The position numbers and the translations under genes are program-made. A stretch of DNA of 64,000 nt from Pagrus major (taxonomy: Eukaryota; Chordata; Actinopteri; Spariformes; Sparidae), in the NCBI RefSeq assembly GCF_040436345.1, contig NC_133218.1, positions 21,369,570-21,433,569 on the forward strand. Direction: 5' to 3'. The notes under the pieces are model-generated. The model had not been told where the DNA came from, ran no database searches, and saw nothing but the letters and a program-made list of their open reading frames with translations. This document shows positions 19,161-31,156 of this stretch, piece after piece; positions within the stretch are counted from its first letter, which is position 1, and each line of letters opens with the position of its first letter.

Positions 19161-22100
19161 TTTTGGTTTAACAGGGGGTTATGGGTCTGACTTTTTCTTG
19201 CCCAGGTGCAAAACGAGATACATCTTAGTTATGTCAGTGTTGAACGGAACCATGCTAGTTGTTTATTCTAAGCTAGCCAATACAAAAATAATACTGAGCC
19301 AAGAAAAGCACAATCTTTGGCTTAAAAAGCTATAGAAGGGCTAATGCATTATATTGTCTTACAATGAACAGGTGCTCCAGCCAAGTGCCAGGATATAATG
19401 TTAGCAGTTAACACTTCTGCAGACCACATACATTTAAGGTTGCTGTGGCATAGGCTATGTACCATACTGACAAATGACGAGGCTGCGAACCGGACGACAT
19501 TCCAGCCGTGTTTGTGGAGACCAAAAGAGGTAATTCAAGCCAAACCATGATGTTTTTTCTGAACATAACCAAGTGGTTTTTGTGCCTAAACCTAACTAGT
19601 GACGAGAGAAAAATTGAAGATTGAACACACAAGTGTAAAGTTGCAACCTAAGCTTCAACTTAGTAGTAGTTGTAGTAGTTTTGCAGAAACCTACTTAGCT
19701 AACACTTATTCTGGCATTGGGTTTTGATGTTATTGTGTCTCCAACTCTATAAAAACATGTCCAGTGAGATATAGGCCTACAGTATAAAGTAAAGTCGCTA
19801 ACATTGTTATATTTGTTTTCTGGTATAAGCAACACACTGTGAAGTTACATACTTGTGATCTGCAGTCAGTCTGACCAAGTGCCGCTTTCTGGTTTGGTCC
19901 CACCACAGGGTGTAACTGAGCACTTCACAGTTTTCCATCTGAATGCAGTCACAAGATACACATCTCTGATGGTTCGAGCTCACACAAGCACACAAACAGT
20001 TACAGTAGCACCTCTTAATACTCGGTCACATAGCTGTGCCCCTAGGGCCTTTGGGCCCGTCGTGTGGAGGTGTCAATGTTCTCATCACTATCTTTGTATG
20101 CACTTATTTTAAGAGGCTGCTAATATTCTGAGGGAAGCACGGTCTGATAGTTATCAAACGGTACTGTTGCTGGAGCTGCCAACACTTCAAACTGAGAAGG
20201 ACTATACAATGAAATACTGCTGTTTACTGTAGTCTGCCCTGTCAACTTTGTGCAAGCTAGACTAACGTCACAGTCTTTTCCTTGGACGCATTCATTGTGC
20301 TATTATACATTTTTTTTTTGCTGACATTTAGAGTTTTTCAAAGTCTCCGTGTATTCAGTCTCAGAAGATTCACAGCCCAGGGTCACAAGATCATACCCAC
20401 ACAGCCTCGCAGAGGGGGAATGACACGCATGACCACTGACTGTGGAAAACAGGATACAGAGTGCGTCGCAACAGGAAGTGTTGCACTCCTCCTCTGCAGA
20501 ACATCAGTTTGACCAGAATGACTGCAGGTTGATGTCCACACTCTGTAACTCCTGCGGCAGTATTCAAATTTCGTAATCGTCTTCGCTCACCATTTCTTCT
20601 TAGCTGGTTGAGTAATTCAGTTGAAATAAAAAAAAGTCTTTGTCTTAAAAAAGAAAGAAAGACAGAAAAATCCCCCAGGCAGGCTGTGCCTTTCTTTAAA
20701 TTTCGATGCTGGCAAAGAAAAACTTACTTTAATTAATTGTGAATAAAAACGGAATCATCCAAGACATTGTAAAGTTTATAAATAGAAGGGTTTAAAAAGA
20801 TTAATACATTAAATTACAACTCCTAAATAACAGAAACAAACTCACATACATCTCTTGTTGATTTGTACATTTTGGCTGATTATATGTTGCAGATAAAAGA
20901 TGTTTAAAAAACATTAAAGATAATGTAGAGTAAAATGTAATGTGCATGTAAAGCATGCTATTAGTAATAAACTGTAAAAAATGATATGTAAACGTAGGCA
21001 AACAGACAAAAAAACACTTCTGAAATAATAAAAGTAAATACTGCAGATTTACCAGCTCATAAACTCAACATTGTACACCTACAACACACAAAGTAATACT
21101 AATCTAATCAGCGTGCTCGTAAAAGGAAAGTCAGGATACGCCCACAGTCTCAGACAGTCTTACCGTTGCACTCTGTGCTGTAACATCCATCGACAGGCTG
21201 TAAAGGTGTCCACTGGGGAGTTGTTGAAGTACTGGAAGCAAATTGCCAAAGGTGGTTGAAAAATGCAGGCTTTCTATATATCTCTGAATTAGCAGGGGAA
21301 CTAAAAACTTCCTTAATTCTACCAATTTAGGTTGGTAACATAAGGCTTCTTCTTCTTCTTCTTCTTCTTCTTCTTCTTCTTCCTTTAAAAACAAGAAGGT
21401 GACAAACTCTTCCTACTAAACAAGTGTTTAAGGGTGAGTGAATCCACTCCTGATGCTGATGAGCTCAGTTAATTCGAGCTCACATCTTGATATCTTGAGT
21501 TTAAAACCTGTGGCCTCCATTAAACTCATTGAACCTCTTTAGTTTCTAATTGACTGTAATTACCACCACACAATGACACAATGGGTGACCAATTTGTGTT
21601 GACACTGCATGTCCACTAAGAATCTATATTTATTGGCTTCTTTTTCTTTTGTTTTCAGGTTTTTGGTAAAGCGCAAATGCTGTTGCATGTTTTCGACAAT
21701 ATTTTTACAGTTTTAAGTGATGCAGGTTATGTGTAAACATATAAGATATTTTAGAGAAGTTTGGTCACGGTTTGAATTTAACAATGTGCTTCTTTATCTC
21801 TTGTTCATCAGCTTAAATGCCTCCACTTTATCTCACTAATTTCAATAAAAGGCAGAGAGAGCTCACATATTTTAGCAACTCTATTTCAAAAAGGAGAGTG
21901 GTAGAATATAAAACAATACCTCAGCATGAATAAAAGGACTATTTTTGCAAAACGAGGAATGCATTTGTGTGACTAACAGATATTTTTGTGATAATTTTGT
22001 GTGCAGAAGCGTCAGCACAGCAGCAGTGGCACCCCCTGAGACATCAAAAGCTAGAATAAATAACAAGTATTCAAATCAGCTCATTCATTTTCATTTGTTC

Positions 22101-22252
22101 TCACTGAATGAATGAGAGGGGCTCATTTGAAAAACAGAGCAGCTGCACCCATGGTGAGGAGTATCCACACTAGCGTATATTAAACGAAAGCCGCCTCGCA
22201 GCTGCAGAAGGTACAGAGTTAGAGTCAGAGTTACAGAGAACAAATGTAGTTT
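19161..22252. other. Intergenic, no gene recognised
   Basis: A (TTC)n microsatellite lies at about 21345-21381; its reverse strand reads as poly-Glu and is an artefact. Short open frames near 19408, 19855, 20282 and 21131 show no family motifs or conserved splice context. Confidence 0.45.
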
Positions 22253-22729
22253 TTAAAGGACATATATTATGCACATTTTCAGGTTCATAATGTTATTTTT
22301 GGTTTCTTCTAGAGCAGGTTTACATGCTTTCGTGCTCAGAAAACACATCAGTTGTGTTATACTGTCTGTTCTAGCTCCAGTCTCTTTAAGCCCCCCCCCC
22401 CTACCGATTACCCAGTTTCCTCTGATTGGTCAGCTCACTCATGCCTGAGCCAGCATTGCAAAAAACAACAGAGCAGCTGTGTTACATTAATTCTTATGTG
22501 CCAAACTCAATGCTAGGCATTAATTATGCAAATGTGTGACATAGTGACATAGTTTGATGGCATGAGGCCACAGAATTAAAGGCAGGACGACTGATGAGGC
22601 GCTTCAGGAGCAGTGTTTTCTGTGGGAAAGAGGAGCATTTTTAACTTACAAGATCTTTTACACAAGAAACCTGTAAAAAACACTGAAGGAAAGGAATGAA
22701 ATGAAAAAGCATAATAGGTCCCCCTTTAG
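22253..22729. mobile_element. TTAA-type MITE, 477 bp
   Basis: The left end TTAAAGGACATATATTATGC and the right end, read on the other strand (CTAAAGGGGGACCTATTATG), form an imperfect inverted repeat. TTAA sits at the left boundary and TTAG at the right. The interior has the C-run at about 22390-22402 and a CTCTGATTGGTCAGCTCA segment, both known to me from a common fish MITE family. The TTAA target suggests piggyBac-type mobilisation. Confidence 0.55.
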
Positions 22730-23476
22730 TTACATTTCTGTTTCTAGTTATACTGAAATGTTTGCTTGCACATAATATGTGTTTTAAGGTGCATAAAGCC
22801 TGATATGCATATGAACCTCGACCTGCTAACAATAAAAACTGCATAATTAAAGCACAGAAATGATTGCAAATTTAATTCAATTTAATTTCGAAAGAAGAAA
22901 ACATAAGAACATGTGTAGGATGATTTATCATACTGACACCTTTTCATTTCTCATGACATGAGTGTAAGCCACAAATTAACACGTGTCTGACAACGTGGTC
23001 ACTTGGACATGCAATGCAATTTTGCACTACCCAATTCTGAGCTTTCAGCAGGCAGTCAGTGAGCCTGACAGGCAATCCAGCAGGCACCTACAGGGTCGAT
23101 ATAGCCTCCAGACGGCGGGGCCTGTTTACGAGGGAGATCTACAAGTGGGTTTTATAATAAAATGGATTCTGTTTCTCATGTGATACTTCTGAAATCTGCT
23201 AAAACATGAGAATATAACACTGAAAATTTCAGTTCTGTGGGTGGACAGTCCACAGAGCAGGCGTTTGTTTCCTGGCTGATAGTCAACAGAGGTTTCAGTG
23301 GCCGTCATGTGTTTCACAATGACATGGAACAGTCGCTTGACATGCATGCGAGGGGACATCCAGCCCTCTCACTTCTTATTCCTGATTCCTCATTTTCTCT
23401 GGACTCCACAAGACTCAACTATCAGACTACTGGGCTGTGGGTATTATTAGACAAGGGTGAATCACAAGGCGCATGG

Positions 23477-23507
<31 letters not shown>

Positions 23508-24771
23508 GACACACACACACACACAAAGCCTCACACATTCACATCGGAAAACGTGCTTTTTTTCTTTTGCATGACACACTAGAATACTACTGGGCAGTTC
23601 TAGACCTAATCTGCTGTCTCTTTTATACCATTTCAATTGAACTTTTTTGCACATCTTCATAAACAAACTACCCACAAACACGTACATTCACCCATATACA
23701 CCCATATAAGGCCTTGGGCCCCTATCCCACCAAACAACTAAGTTCCTCTTTCTTTATGTATTGCTCAAGTCAGACAAAGATGAGTCAGTGCGGATATTAA
23801 TCATGTTTTTTTTGTTATCTTCACATCTCACACTGCTAAGTCCGCCTAGCAGAGCCACAGTTGGCCAGTCTATTTTTGAAAGTCCGAGAACTTAAACATT
23901 GGTTTGACTTCTTAAATGTTAAAAACAACATCCCCAAAGATTATACCGTCAGTTTGTCTCCTATAATATGTTGTTGATAAAATGTTGCTTAGACTGTTCA
24001 TCATTGCACGTTCGTACATTTAAGGCAATTTATGTAATTTATCATTATGGTGACAAGTAAACCTAAAAATGTAGACCATTATTATTCATTCTGCAACTCC
24101 TTCAAATTCCCTTTAAACATCTCAGACTATGAGAAATGAAAAGGTAAGTTAAGAGGCTTCACAGCTGATCCAAATTAAAGAAAAGGAAGAAACATACAGA
24201 TGGACACAATGTTCTCCTTCAACCTATGTGATTTGAGCTAAAATTGCAAAAGGTTTTAAAAAATACAGATAATTATCAGGCAGAAGAAAAAAATCTAATT
24301 GCTATGATAATATAATGAGAGATCTTGGCTGTTACAAACTCCTGTCAGATGCACCCCCTGGTGGTCGGGCAATTCACTGAGAGAATGTATTGTACAGTTG
24401 ACCTTGGGTGCTCTAGAGGTGAGGTGGGCATAGGGGTATTGCTAGGGGCCCCCTAGGGACCCAACCCTGGGAGTAACCTACAAAAAGTCAAAGTCAACAG
24501 AATGAATATTAAAAATACACCAAATACTTTTTCTGAATTGACTTTGTTAACTGCTTTTGTTTGAGAGGAAGCAGACAACAGACAACTTTATCCTCCTAGC
24601 ATATCCAAGTGGTATTGTTGTTGCCGTCGCTATAACAGAGGACAGAACATTCCTTAGCCTTCCTTTTCCTGGGTGACCTTGTGACGGGTGGCAGGCAAAA
24701 TGTTATAGTGATTGCAAGGTTTAAAGGGAACATTTACTTCATGATAAACTGAAAACCTGTCTACTGCCATT
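22730..24771. other. Intergenic, no gene recognised
   Basis: An interrupted (CA)n microsatellite lies at about 23477-23525. Open frames across it are low-complexity artefacts. Nothing else could be supported. Confidence 0.45.
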
Positions 24772-25107
24772 TTAAAGGGGCACTATGTAGTTTTGGAGAA
24801 GAAATTCACACATAAAAATGTAATATTTACAATATTAATGAGGTAATAATACAAACTCAGAAATATTTATTGTTTCCATCACTGAATAAACAAGCTGTTC
24901 TCAGAGGAAAATAAGGTCCCCAGAACACTGTTTGAAGCTAGAAAGGTGGCAGGGTCTGCTACATATAAACAAAGTAAAACAGTATGAAATTGTGTTGTCC
25001 TTTAAGGTCAGTTTCTTTAGTCAGTTTATTCAGTCATGTAAACGAAGTGAGTTTGTTTAGGCAGAAAAAAACAGTCAATGAAGATCTTTCTCTTCCTAAT
25101 ACCTTAA
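24772..25107 (+). mobile_element. TTAA-type MITE, family A copy 1
   Basis: Starts TTAAAGGGGCACTATGTAGT and ends ACCTTAAAGG with TTAA (25104-25107). The inner segment AGAAAGGTGGCAGGGTCTGC recurs at 30130-30346 and, reversed, at 47360-47656. Related ends occur at 54752-54896 and 61741-62053. Non-coding. Confidence 0.6.
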
Positions 25108-25399
25108 AGGTAAATTACCATTTTTTTTTAAATATTATAAAAAATAGTCCGATGTAGAAGTCTTCAAAAGCCAACTTAAGCATAAATTAATCGGATAAAT
25201 GAACTTATACTGCAGAACAATGGTGTATTGGTAATGGTATATTATAATTAGACTGTTAAAACTGATGCATTTAACTGTAGGCAGCATAGGCAGCGATTGT
25301 TGTAGCCCTTCGAGATGAAGTTTAAACTGTGTACAGTTTGAAATATCAGCTCAGTGACTCCCTACCTCAGGCTTTAAAGGTAAATGTGAAAGGTTCTGA

Positions 25400-25800
25400 G
25401 ATGATTAATGGGGTAGGGTACTTGCCAACCCTCCTGATTTTCCCGGCAGACTCCTGTTTTTCATTGCCCTCTCCCAGTTTCCTCCCGGGGTCACAATTCT
25501 ACTGTACTTCTCTTGATGTTTAACTGCTGCTGTACAGTCTGTTGTACTGTTGCGCCTCGTCCACCTCATTGAGTGAGAGACAGACAGAGAAAACAAGAGG
25601 AGAGAGAGTTAATATTTAAACAAATTTCAAATGCCCTGGAGAGAAGAATTCCTGTTTCTAAAGTCTTAAAGAAACGGGGATGTAAAATCTGCCATGTCGG
25701 TGTTTCTGTCAATCACGGAGGTCGGACCACATCAGTCCCCATCGAGAGGCTGACAAACAGAGGGCAGTGGCACGTACAGAATCTCTAAAAAGGCAGGGGC
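25400..25800 (+). mobile_element. Degenerate transposon-derived segment with zinc-finger-like coding
   Basis: It includes TTGCCAACCCTCCTGATTTT and, further on, an open stretch (25573-25788) reading CKICHVGVSVNHGGRTTS. That resembles the C..C..F...HGG element of finger-like domains found in repetitive fish hAT-type sequences. The distal His/Cys spacing is lost and no transposase follows. The assignment is weak and from memory. Confidence 0.3.
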
Positions 25801-27145
25801 AAAAAAGGGATGGATGAAAAATGATAAGTATAACTTAGTGCCACAGATTTAAGCAAGTTTACACTTTAACTTTTCACTTGACACAAAAAAGATGTTGCAT
25901 TTTGCTTATCACTTTGTTATTTTCATTCTTTAAATGTCACCAGAATGTAGAAAACACAGCCTCAAATTTTTTTGGGGGGGTAGGACCCCCAGAAGCCCAC
26001 TTTGGTTTCGAAGTCCTCCATATTTATGAGGTCACAAGGTTGGCATGGGTAGGGGGGAACAAAAAACAAGTTCTGCTATCCATACACAATCCATACTCGT
26101 TCAGTTAAAGAAGCCACGTGTTAAAGTAGAAATGTTGCTTTGGTGGAACTGCATATAACTAAACATCTTTTCCTGTGCAGGCTACAACAAAACAATCCTC
26201 CCTTGACAGAGACTGTGGATGCTATAACAGTACTTTCAGTGTTGTATCAGTAGCCAGTGCTTTAAACCACATGCATGTATGATAATTGATTGCTATATTA
26301 CTTATATTAGTGTGCGGAGATGTCATTGAGTTATGGATGTCTGGAGATATGGGAAGCACAGGGGGTCCACATATATCAGTTTATTAATACGCCCCATTTT
26401 CTCCATCTTGACTGATGTAGGGTGTATATAGGGGAGATGTTTTATCTGGTGCCTAATTGTTTGTGTATTTTAAAACTATCTGGCTTTCTGGTACCAAGCA
26501 AAGCAGTAATACAGTTCATCACTGCAACAAATACTGTACCGAAACCTGCACGGAGGAGCTTTTGAGTTCATTCCAGGTTAATATAGTTTTTTGAGCTGAG
26601 GTTCTGGAGCAAACAAAGCAAAAATCCTTCTCTCTTTGCTTCCTCCCACCATTTCCACATAATCCAGTCAAAACCTGCCAGCTTAGCTCTGCATACTTGT
26701 GCTGATTCACTCTCTCCTAACCAGCAGGCCGGGTTTACCAGCAGTTATTTCCTGTAAGATGCTACGGTGACAGTATGCTAAATAAATAATTTGCTTGTAT
26801 GTTTCACTCTCCAACATCTAACACAGCCTACAATTATGCAGCTGTCAGAAGTCAAACATGCAGTGTAATGGGGCCCTTGAGGACAACACTACTGCAGCAG
26901 CAGTAGTCAAACAAGCTATAAAGTGAATGAAGGGAGAGAGCAGCGTCAGCAAAAACAAAACAAACCACCAAACCTTTTCACTTTGAGGGCCAAAACTGAA
27001 ACTTAACACCTATTGAATTGTGTTGTTACAACGCAAAATGGTACAAAGATCCTTGGGCAGCCCTGCTCTAGATTTTTTGTGAATACAGCTAAAGTGCACG
27101 CTTCATCCTGTGCACTGTTTACCTCTCTGTTCTGCTCTGCCTGCC
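25801..27145. other. Intergenic, no gene recognised
   Basis: Only short frames without motifs. A G8 run occurs near 25974-25981. Nothing was supported beyond this. Confidence 0.4.
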
Positions 27146-27172
27146 TGTGTGTGTGTGTGTGTGTGTGTGTGT
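27146..27172. repeat. (GT)n microsatellite
   Basis: About 13 uninterrupted GT units. Confidence 0.95.
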
Positions 27173-27348
27173 ATGAGTAGCCCCGCCCTCGGTCAAACAG
27201 GCACACAGACCTGCAGCTTTTTGTGATGGATAGAGCAGAAAAGAGAGAAAAGACAGTAATTTTAGCTCCTCGCTCCCTTTTAGTCCCAACCTCACACTGT
27301 TATTGCCTGGGGATTACACACCACTGCCCAAAGGTTGACTCCAGAAGT

Positions 27349-27440
27349 GAACCAAACATAACAAAATACACTTATGCCGCTCTAACATCGAAATGTCCCC
27401 ACTGGAGGATCAATAAAGGATTATCTCATCTAAAATATCT
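27349..27440 (+). repeat. Retroposon 3' tail
   Basis: Contains CCCCACTGGAGGATCAATAA followed by AGGATTATCTCATC, a form I recall as the 3' end of fish non-LTR elements (a gene-like AATAAA followed by short ATC repeats). No coding sequence is attached. Confidence 0.4.
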
Positions 27441-27889
27441 TAAATCTTTGGTCATTAGTGTAAAAAGCTAGATTTGGTACTGACTGCACCCACTTTGGCT
27501 GTGTATTGATTGTTGTTTAAGTGCTACTGCAAGGTGGCAGTAAGGCAGTTAAACTGCTCACATGGGGAACCCTTTGCTTCGATGTGTACGAGACCTTGAG
27601 GAAAAATAATAAACCCAACTAGATAACTTTCACAGCATAAATCAACTTAGTTAAGACTGTGAATTTAAGAAAGATGCACTGTGATGACAATACCAATCCT
27701 GGAGCAACTCCAAATATGAAATAGGATTTATTTTTTATAGACAAAGACATTCTTGTTTGTCATAGTGGGAAAAAATGTGTTACTAGGAACATTAATAATT
27801 GCCGACAGTGTGGTAATGATCCAGCATGCACAGTTCCAGGACACTGAAACTGAAGAAGCTAAATGAAATTTAGCCATCACAAGCTTTAA

Positions 27890-28035
27890 CATTTACATTT
27901 GTGCTTTTCCTACATTAGGGTTCAGTATCTTGGGCAAGGATGCTTCAGTGTGCAGCCAGGGGAGTTGGGATTGAACCAGCGACCTTCCAATTACTGGACG
28001 ACCTGCTCAACCTCCTGAGCCACAGCCGCCCCAGC
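27890..28035 (+). repeat. Dispersed teleost repeat (GGGATTGAACCAGCGACC type)
   Basis: Contains AGGGTTCAGTATCTTGGGCA, GGATTGAACCAGCGACCTTC and CTCCTGAGCCACAGCCGCCC. This is a widespread fish repeat block. It includes a B-box-like GGATTGAACC, which may reflect an ancient tRNA-related origin; it is not a tRNA gene because no cloverleaf could be drawn. Confidence 0.55.
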
Positions 28036-28566
28036 TAATCTACTAGGATGTTTGGTAACTGTATTGATCTGAAAAGACATTTGTGTGCCCATGATGCTGA
28101 GTCTGCATTTTAACTATTCTGTATACATATACATGTGAAGTGAAACAATATAAAAAATGGAGAAGTATTTACCATCAAGGGCCTCATATGAGTACACTGC
28201 TGTAGTCCATTATGCAGTCTGCTGGAAATCATGAGACAAAAAGTGAGAGATGAGTCAGTTGTACTATGTTTCACACCACAAGCACAGAAAATCAAATGTG
28301 AATGGAAAAGGAGACGTATGAACTGTATTAAAGGGGTGTACTACACACACATTTGGAACAGCTAGGAAATATTTTTGGTTTCCATCTGCCACTCGTTTCT
28401 GCTGGACCACGGCCCCCTTGGGAACCTCTCTCTCCTGGCTCCCGCTGCCTCACATATTGACAGATCTGGATCGTCATACCCTGGGCTCCGATTTCTCTCT
28501 TCCGTTTTACTATCTCCTTATATCTGTACTTCTGTAAAATGTGATGTCTCTTCATGCTGATGCTTT

Positions 28567-29030
28567 CTTTTTTTATTGCTAATTATCTTGTGTGACCTGT
28601 CCTCTTCCAGGTCACCCCGGTGGAGTGGAAGTCATGTGACTCCGGCACCACTTGGCGATGCCTCGGCTTGCTCAGTCGTCCTCCTGGATCCACACTCTTC
28701 ACATATGTTTTATGTAATTTACTTGTATCAGATAGTCTGTCAGTGAAATTTATAACTGTGATTTTGTTGTTCTGTTCTGTACATGCGACATCTACTGCAT
28801 ATCTGTCCGTGCTGGGAGGGGTCCCAAACTGTGGCTCTTCCTGAGGTTTCTTCCATCTCTTTTCCATTGTTAAAAGTTGTTTTTTTCTCAATATGTCAAG
28901 TTTTTCCTCACTCGAATCTAGACTCGAAGGACAGAGGATGTTGCTCGCTGTACAGACTGTAAAGCCCACTGAGGGAATGTGATTGTGGTTTTGGGCTATA
29001 TAAATATAATTTGATTTGAAATAAAACTAT
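28567..29030 (+). repeat. Dispersed teleost repeat, LINE-like 3' region
   Basis: Contains CTTCCTGAGGTTTCTTCCAT, AAGTTTTTCCTCACTCGAAT, CTGTACAGACTGTAAAGCCC and TTGGGCTATATAAATATAAT, in the order I remember from an abundant fish repeat that ends in an AATTGA-like tail. Open frames on both strands here are accidental. Confidence 0.6.
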
Positions 29031-29339
29031 TTGATTTCCCTGAAACTTCCCTCTAAATTCCCATGTTCCTGCTGACATCTATTTAAGCCTTGATACTGTG
29101 ATTTCCAGTTCAGCTAAATATTGGATCCTTTTATGTGTCAAATGTGGAAATCAACCACTTTATTGTCAGCTGTTTCAACGAAAGAGGCCTACATCAAAAC
29201 ATCTCCTCATTCTCCTGAAAGCTTCTCCTTTAAGTGGAAAAAACTTTCAGTCCTTGGGGCACAAACTAAAGTTACTTCCTGATATTTTTGGTGGGGCGGG
29301 ATCCATGTGTCGGGCTCTCCTCTCCTGTTTATTTTCCTC

Positions 29340-29536
29340 CCTCCAGGATCCTGATACGTGGCTGTTTGGGGGAAGCCATGGTGACCGACAGCCACTTCTG
29401 CGCTGCAGCCTGCAGCTAGCTGGTCTCTTCCCTCGGCAGCTGGGAGACTGATCCCACTTAGCGGCGCAAGCCTGCCTCCATCAAGTCGGCCTGGATGGCA
29501 GGGACACACTGGTGCAAAGACTGCCGAAACCACAAG
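29340..29536 (+). other. slc39a13: slc39a13 5' leader exon (start approximate)
   Basis: A CpG-richer stretch ends at a donor CCACAAG|GTATTT (29536/29537). It probably supplies most of the 5' UTR. It holds an ATG at 29495 that is open to the donor (14 codons, starting MAGTHWCKDC); see the finding on the leader uORF. The left limit and transcription start are not determined. The exon lies 17.3 kb upstream of, and divergent from, the spi1 start. Confidence 0.55.
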
Positions 29537-30129
29537 GTATTTTGAACACACAATGTCACTTTAAAATGCTGTGATTTGATGTTAGCATTTTGCGGATGTT
29601 TCCAGGCAGACCGTAATGTTAGCGCTAACTTGGTCAAACTGACGCTAGTTTTAGCAGGACAGCGTTGGTGTGCAGTGATTGCGTGTGTCGGGGCTAATCA
29701 CTTTAGCTGCTGCTGCGTCTGGCGGCTAACGCTAGCTTGCTAACTTTTCTTCACAGACAGCAGAGTTAGCTTGTCAGTAACTTATGACGCTGTCGAAAAT
29801 ACGGTATTTTCCGCATTGTTTCCCGTTTATCACCGTATTTTCTCGGTACTTTTCTGTCGCGTTGTTAAGTATTGCGAGTTAATGGTACTTCATCTGATGT
29901 GTCCCGCTAACTCCCACACAGGAAAATGATGAGCAGCGTGTTAAGATGCTTTTCAAGCACTAACTAAATGGTCTGTTGTGACCTCTCTGCTGAAGAGGCA
30001 GTAAAGTTATAACGCTACTTTAACTTTAAACTGCAACTCTTCCAGAGGAGAGGCCAGATATTCAAAGGCAGCTGCCAAATGGAGGTCTGGTATTTTGTTT
30101 TTTTTTCCTGCCACGACCTAACTTTTAGC

Positions 30130-30346
30130 TTAAAGGGCCACTGTGTAGTTTTTGGAGGAGAAATTGAAACTTACATTTTAATATTTACAATATTAATGAG
30201 GCAGTAATACAAACTGAGAAATATTTATTTTTTCCATAACTGGGTAAACAAGCTGTTCTCAGAGGAAATTGTTTGAAGCTAGAAAGGTGGCAGGGTCCGC
30301 CAAATATAAACAAAGTAAAACAGTATGAAATTGTTTTGTCCTATAA
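30130..30346 (+). mobile_element. TTAA-type MITE, family A copy 2 (truncated)
   Basis: Starts TTAAAGGGCCACTGTGTAGT and runs through AGAAAGGTGGCAGGGTCCGC to TTTTGTCCTATAAAG, matching the copy at 24772-25107 but lacking its right part. It lies in the slc39a13 leader intron. Confidence 0.6.
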
Positions 30347-30828
30347 AGTCGGCCTCAAAAATCCACGGCTGGACTAAACTGTCTATTGTAGTCTGTCATT
30401 TTATTATATAATGTAATGCTGAGATATTAATCAGTTAAACTGATTAGTTGTTTGTTTTACAGTACTTTTATTGTTTTTTTTTAAAGCAAAAATGCGGTTG
30501 TGAGGATTTGCTGCTTTGTTTTGTTTTATATGATAAAAAACAGAATATATTTTGGTTTAGTGTCAGACAAAACAAGGAATTTGAAGACGCAACAGTCACC
30601 AGAACAAGGCTAAGGACATCGTGACAGAATTAAAAAAAAAAATACACATGACATATAACATACCAGGTAACAGACCTAATAATGAAAATACCTGTTAGTT
30701 TCAGCCTAATTTAGTGCTTATTTCAAACATGAAATGTTTAAAATGTGCAGGAGGGGCCTGTTTGCCTCAAAGTGTGCTCCTCTGTTGCAGCATTACTGGT
30801 TGCAAGTGCTTTTTGGACCGTGGGACGG

Positions 30829-31156
30829 ATGAAAGGTGGAAGCTGTTGGAAGCCCAGCTGGGCTCTCACTGCTCTGTTTATCCCAGTTACCCTGCTGATG
30901 CTGACCCTCAGGGGGGCATCAAGCAGCCAGAAGATGGCACAAACATCGATGGCTCATGCAACAGCTAGGGCTGCAGGACCAGGCCCCAGCCTGACAGATG
31001 ACCTCCCAGGCCTCCAGACAGTAGCAGCCTTCTTAGCCAGCGAACATGCTCATGTTTGGCTCCTGTCCCTGGTGGGCTCTGTCGCTGTAGGTCTCAGTGG
31101 GGTTTTCCCCCTGCTTGTCATTCCCATCGAAGCCGGAGCAGCCCTCAAAACTGAAG
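30829..31156 (+). CDS. slc39a13: slc39a13 first coding exon
   Basis: The exon probably begins at 30791 (acceptor TCTGTTGCAG|CATTAC); a second, weaker acceptor lies at 30750. The ATG at 30829 starts [11 protein letters not shown]. It ends GAAG|GTAAG in phase 1. It encodes the signal sequence, the luminal stretch and the first transmembrane helix, residues 1-109. Confidence 0.88.

Noticed and set aside
21131-21394. Poly-Glu open frame on the minus strand
   Set aside because: Encoded by the (TTC)n microsatellite.
23237-23687. 140-codon plus-strand and 86-codon minus-strand frames
   Set aside because: Both run through an interrupted CA repeat; the plus frame is Thr/His rich in the repeat and has no recognisable domain.
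27960-27985. Possible tRNA gene from a GGATTGAACC B-box-like string
   Set aside because: No A-box or cloverleaf could be drawn; it belongs to a dispersed repeat.
28583-28969. 128-codon minus-strand frame
   Set aside because: Lies inside an abundant dispersed repeat read antisense.
30714-30968. 84-codon plus-strand frame overlapping the first slc39a13 coding exon
   Set aside because: Shadow frame; the frame coding for the ZIP13 transmembrane helix is a different one.
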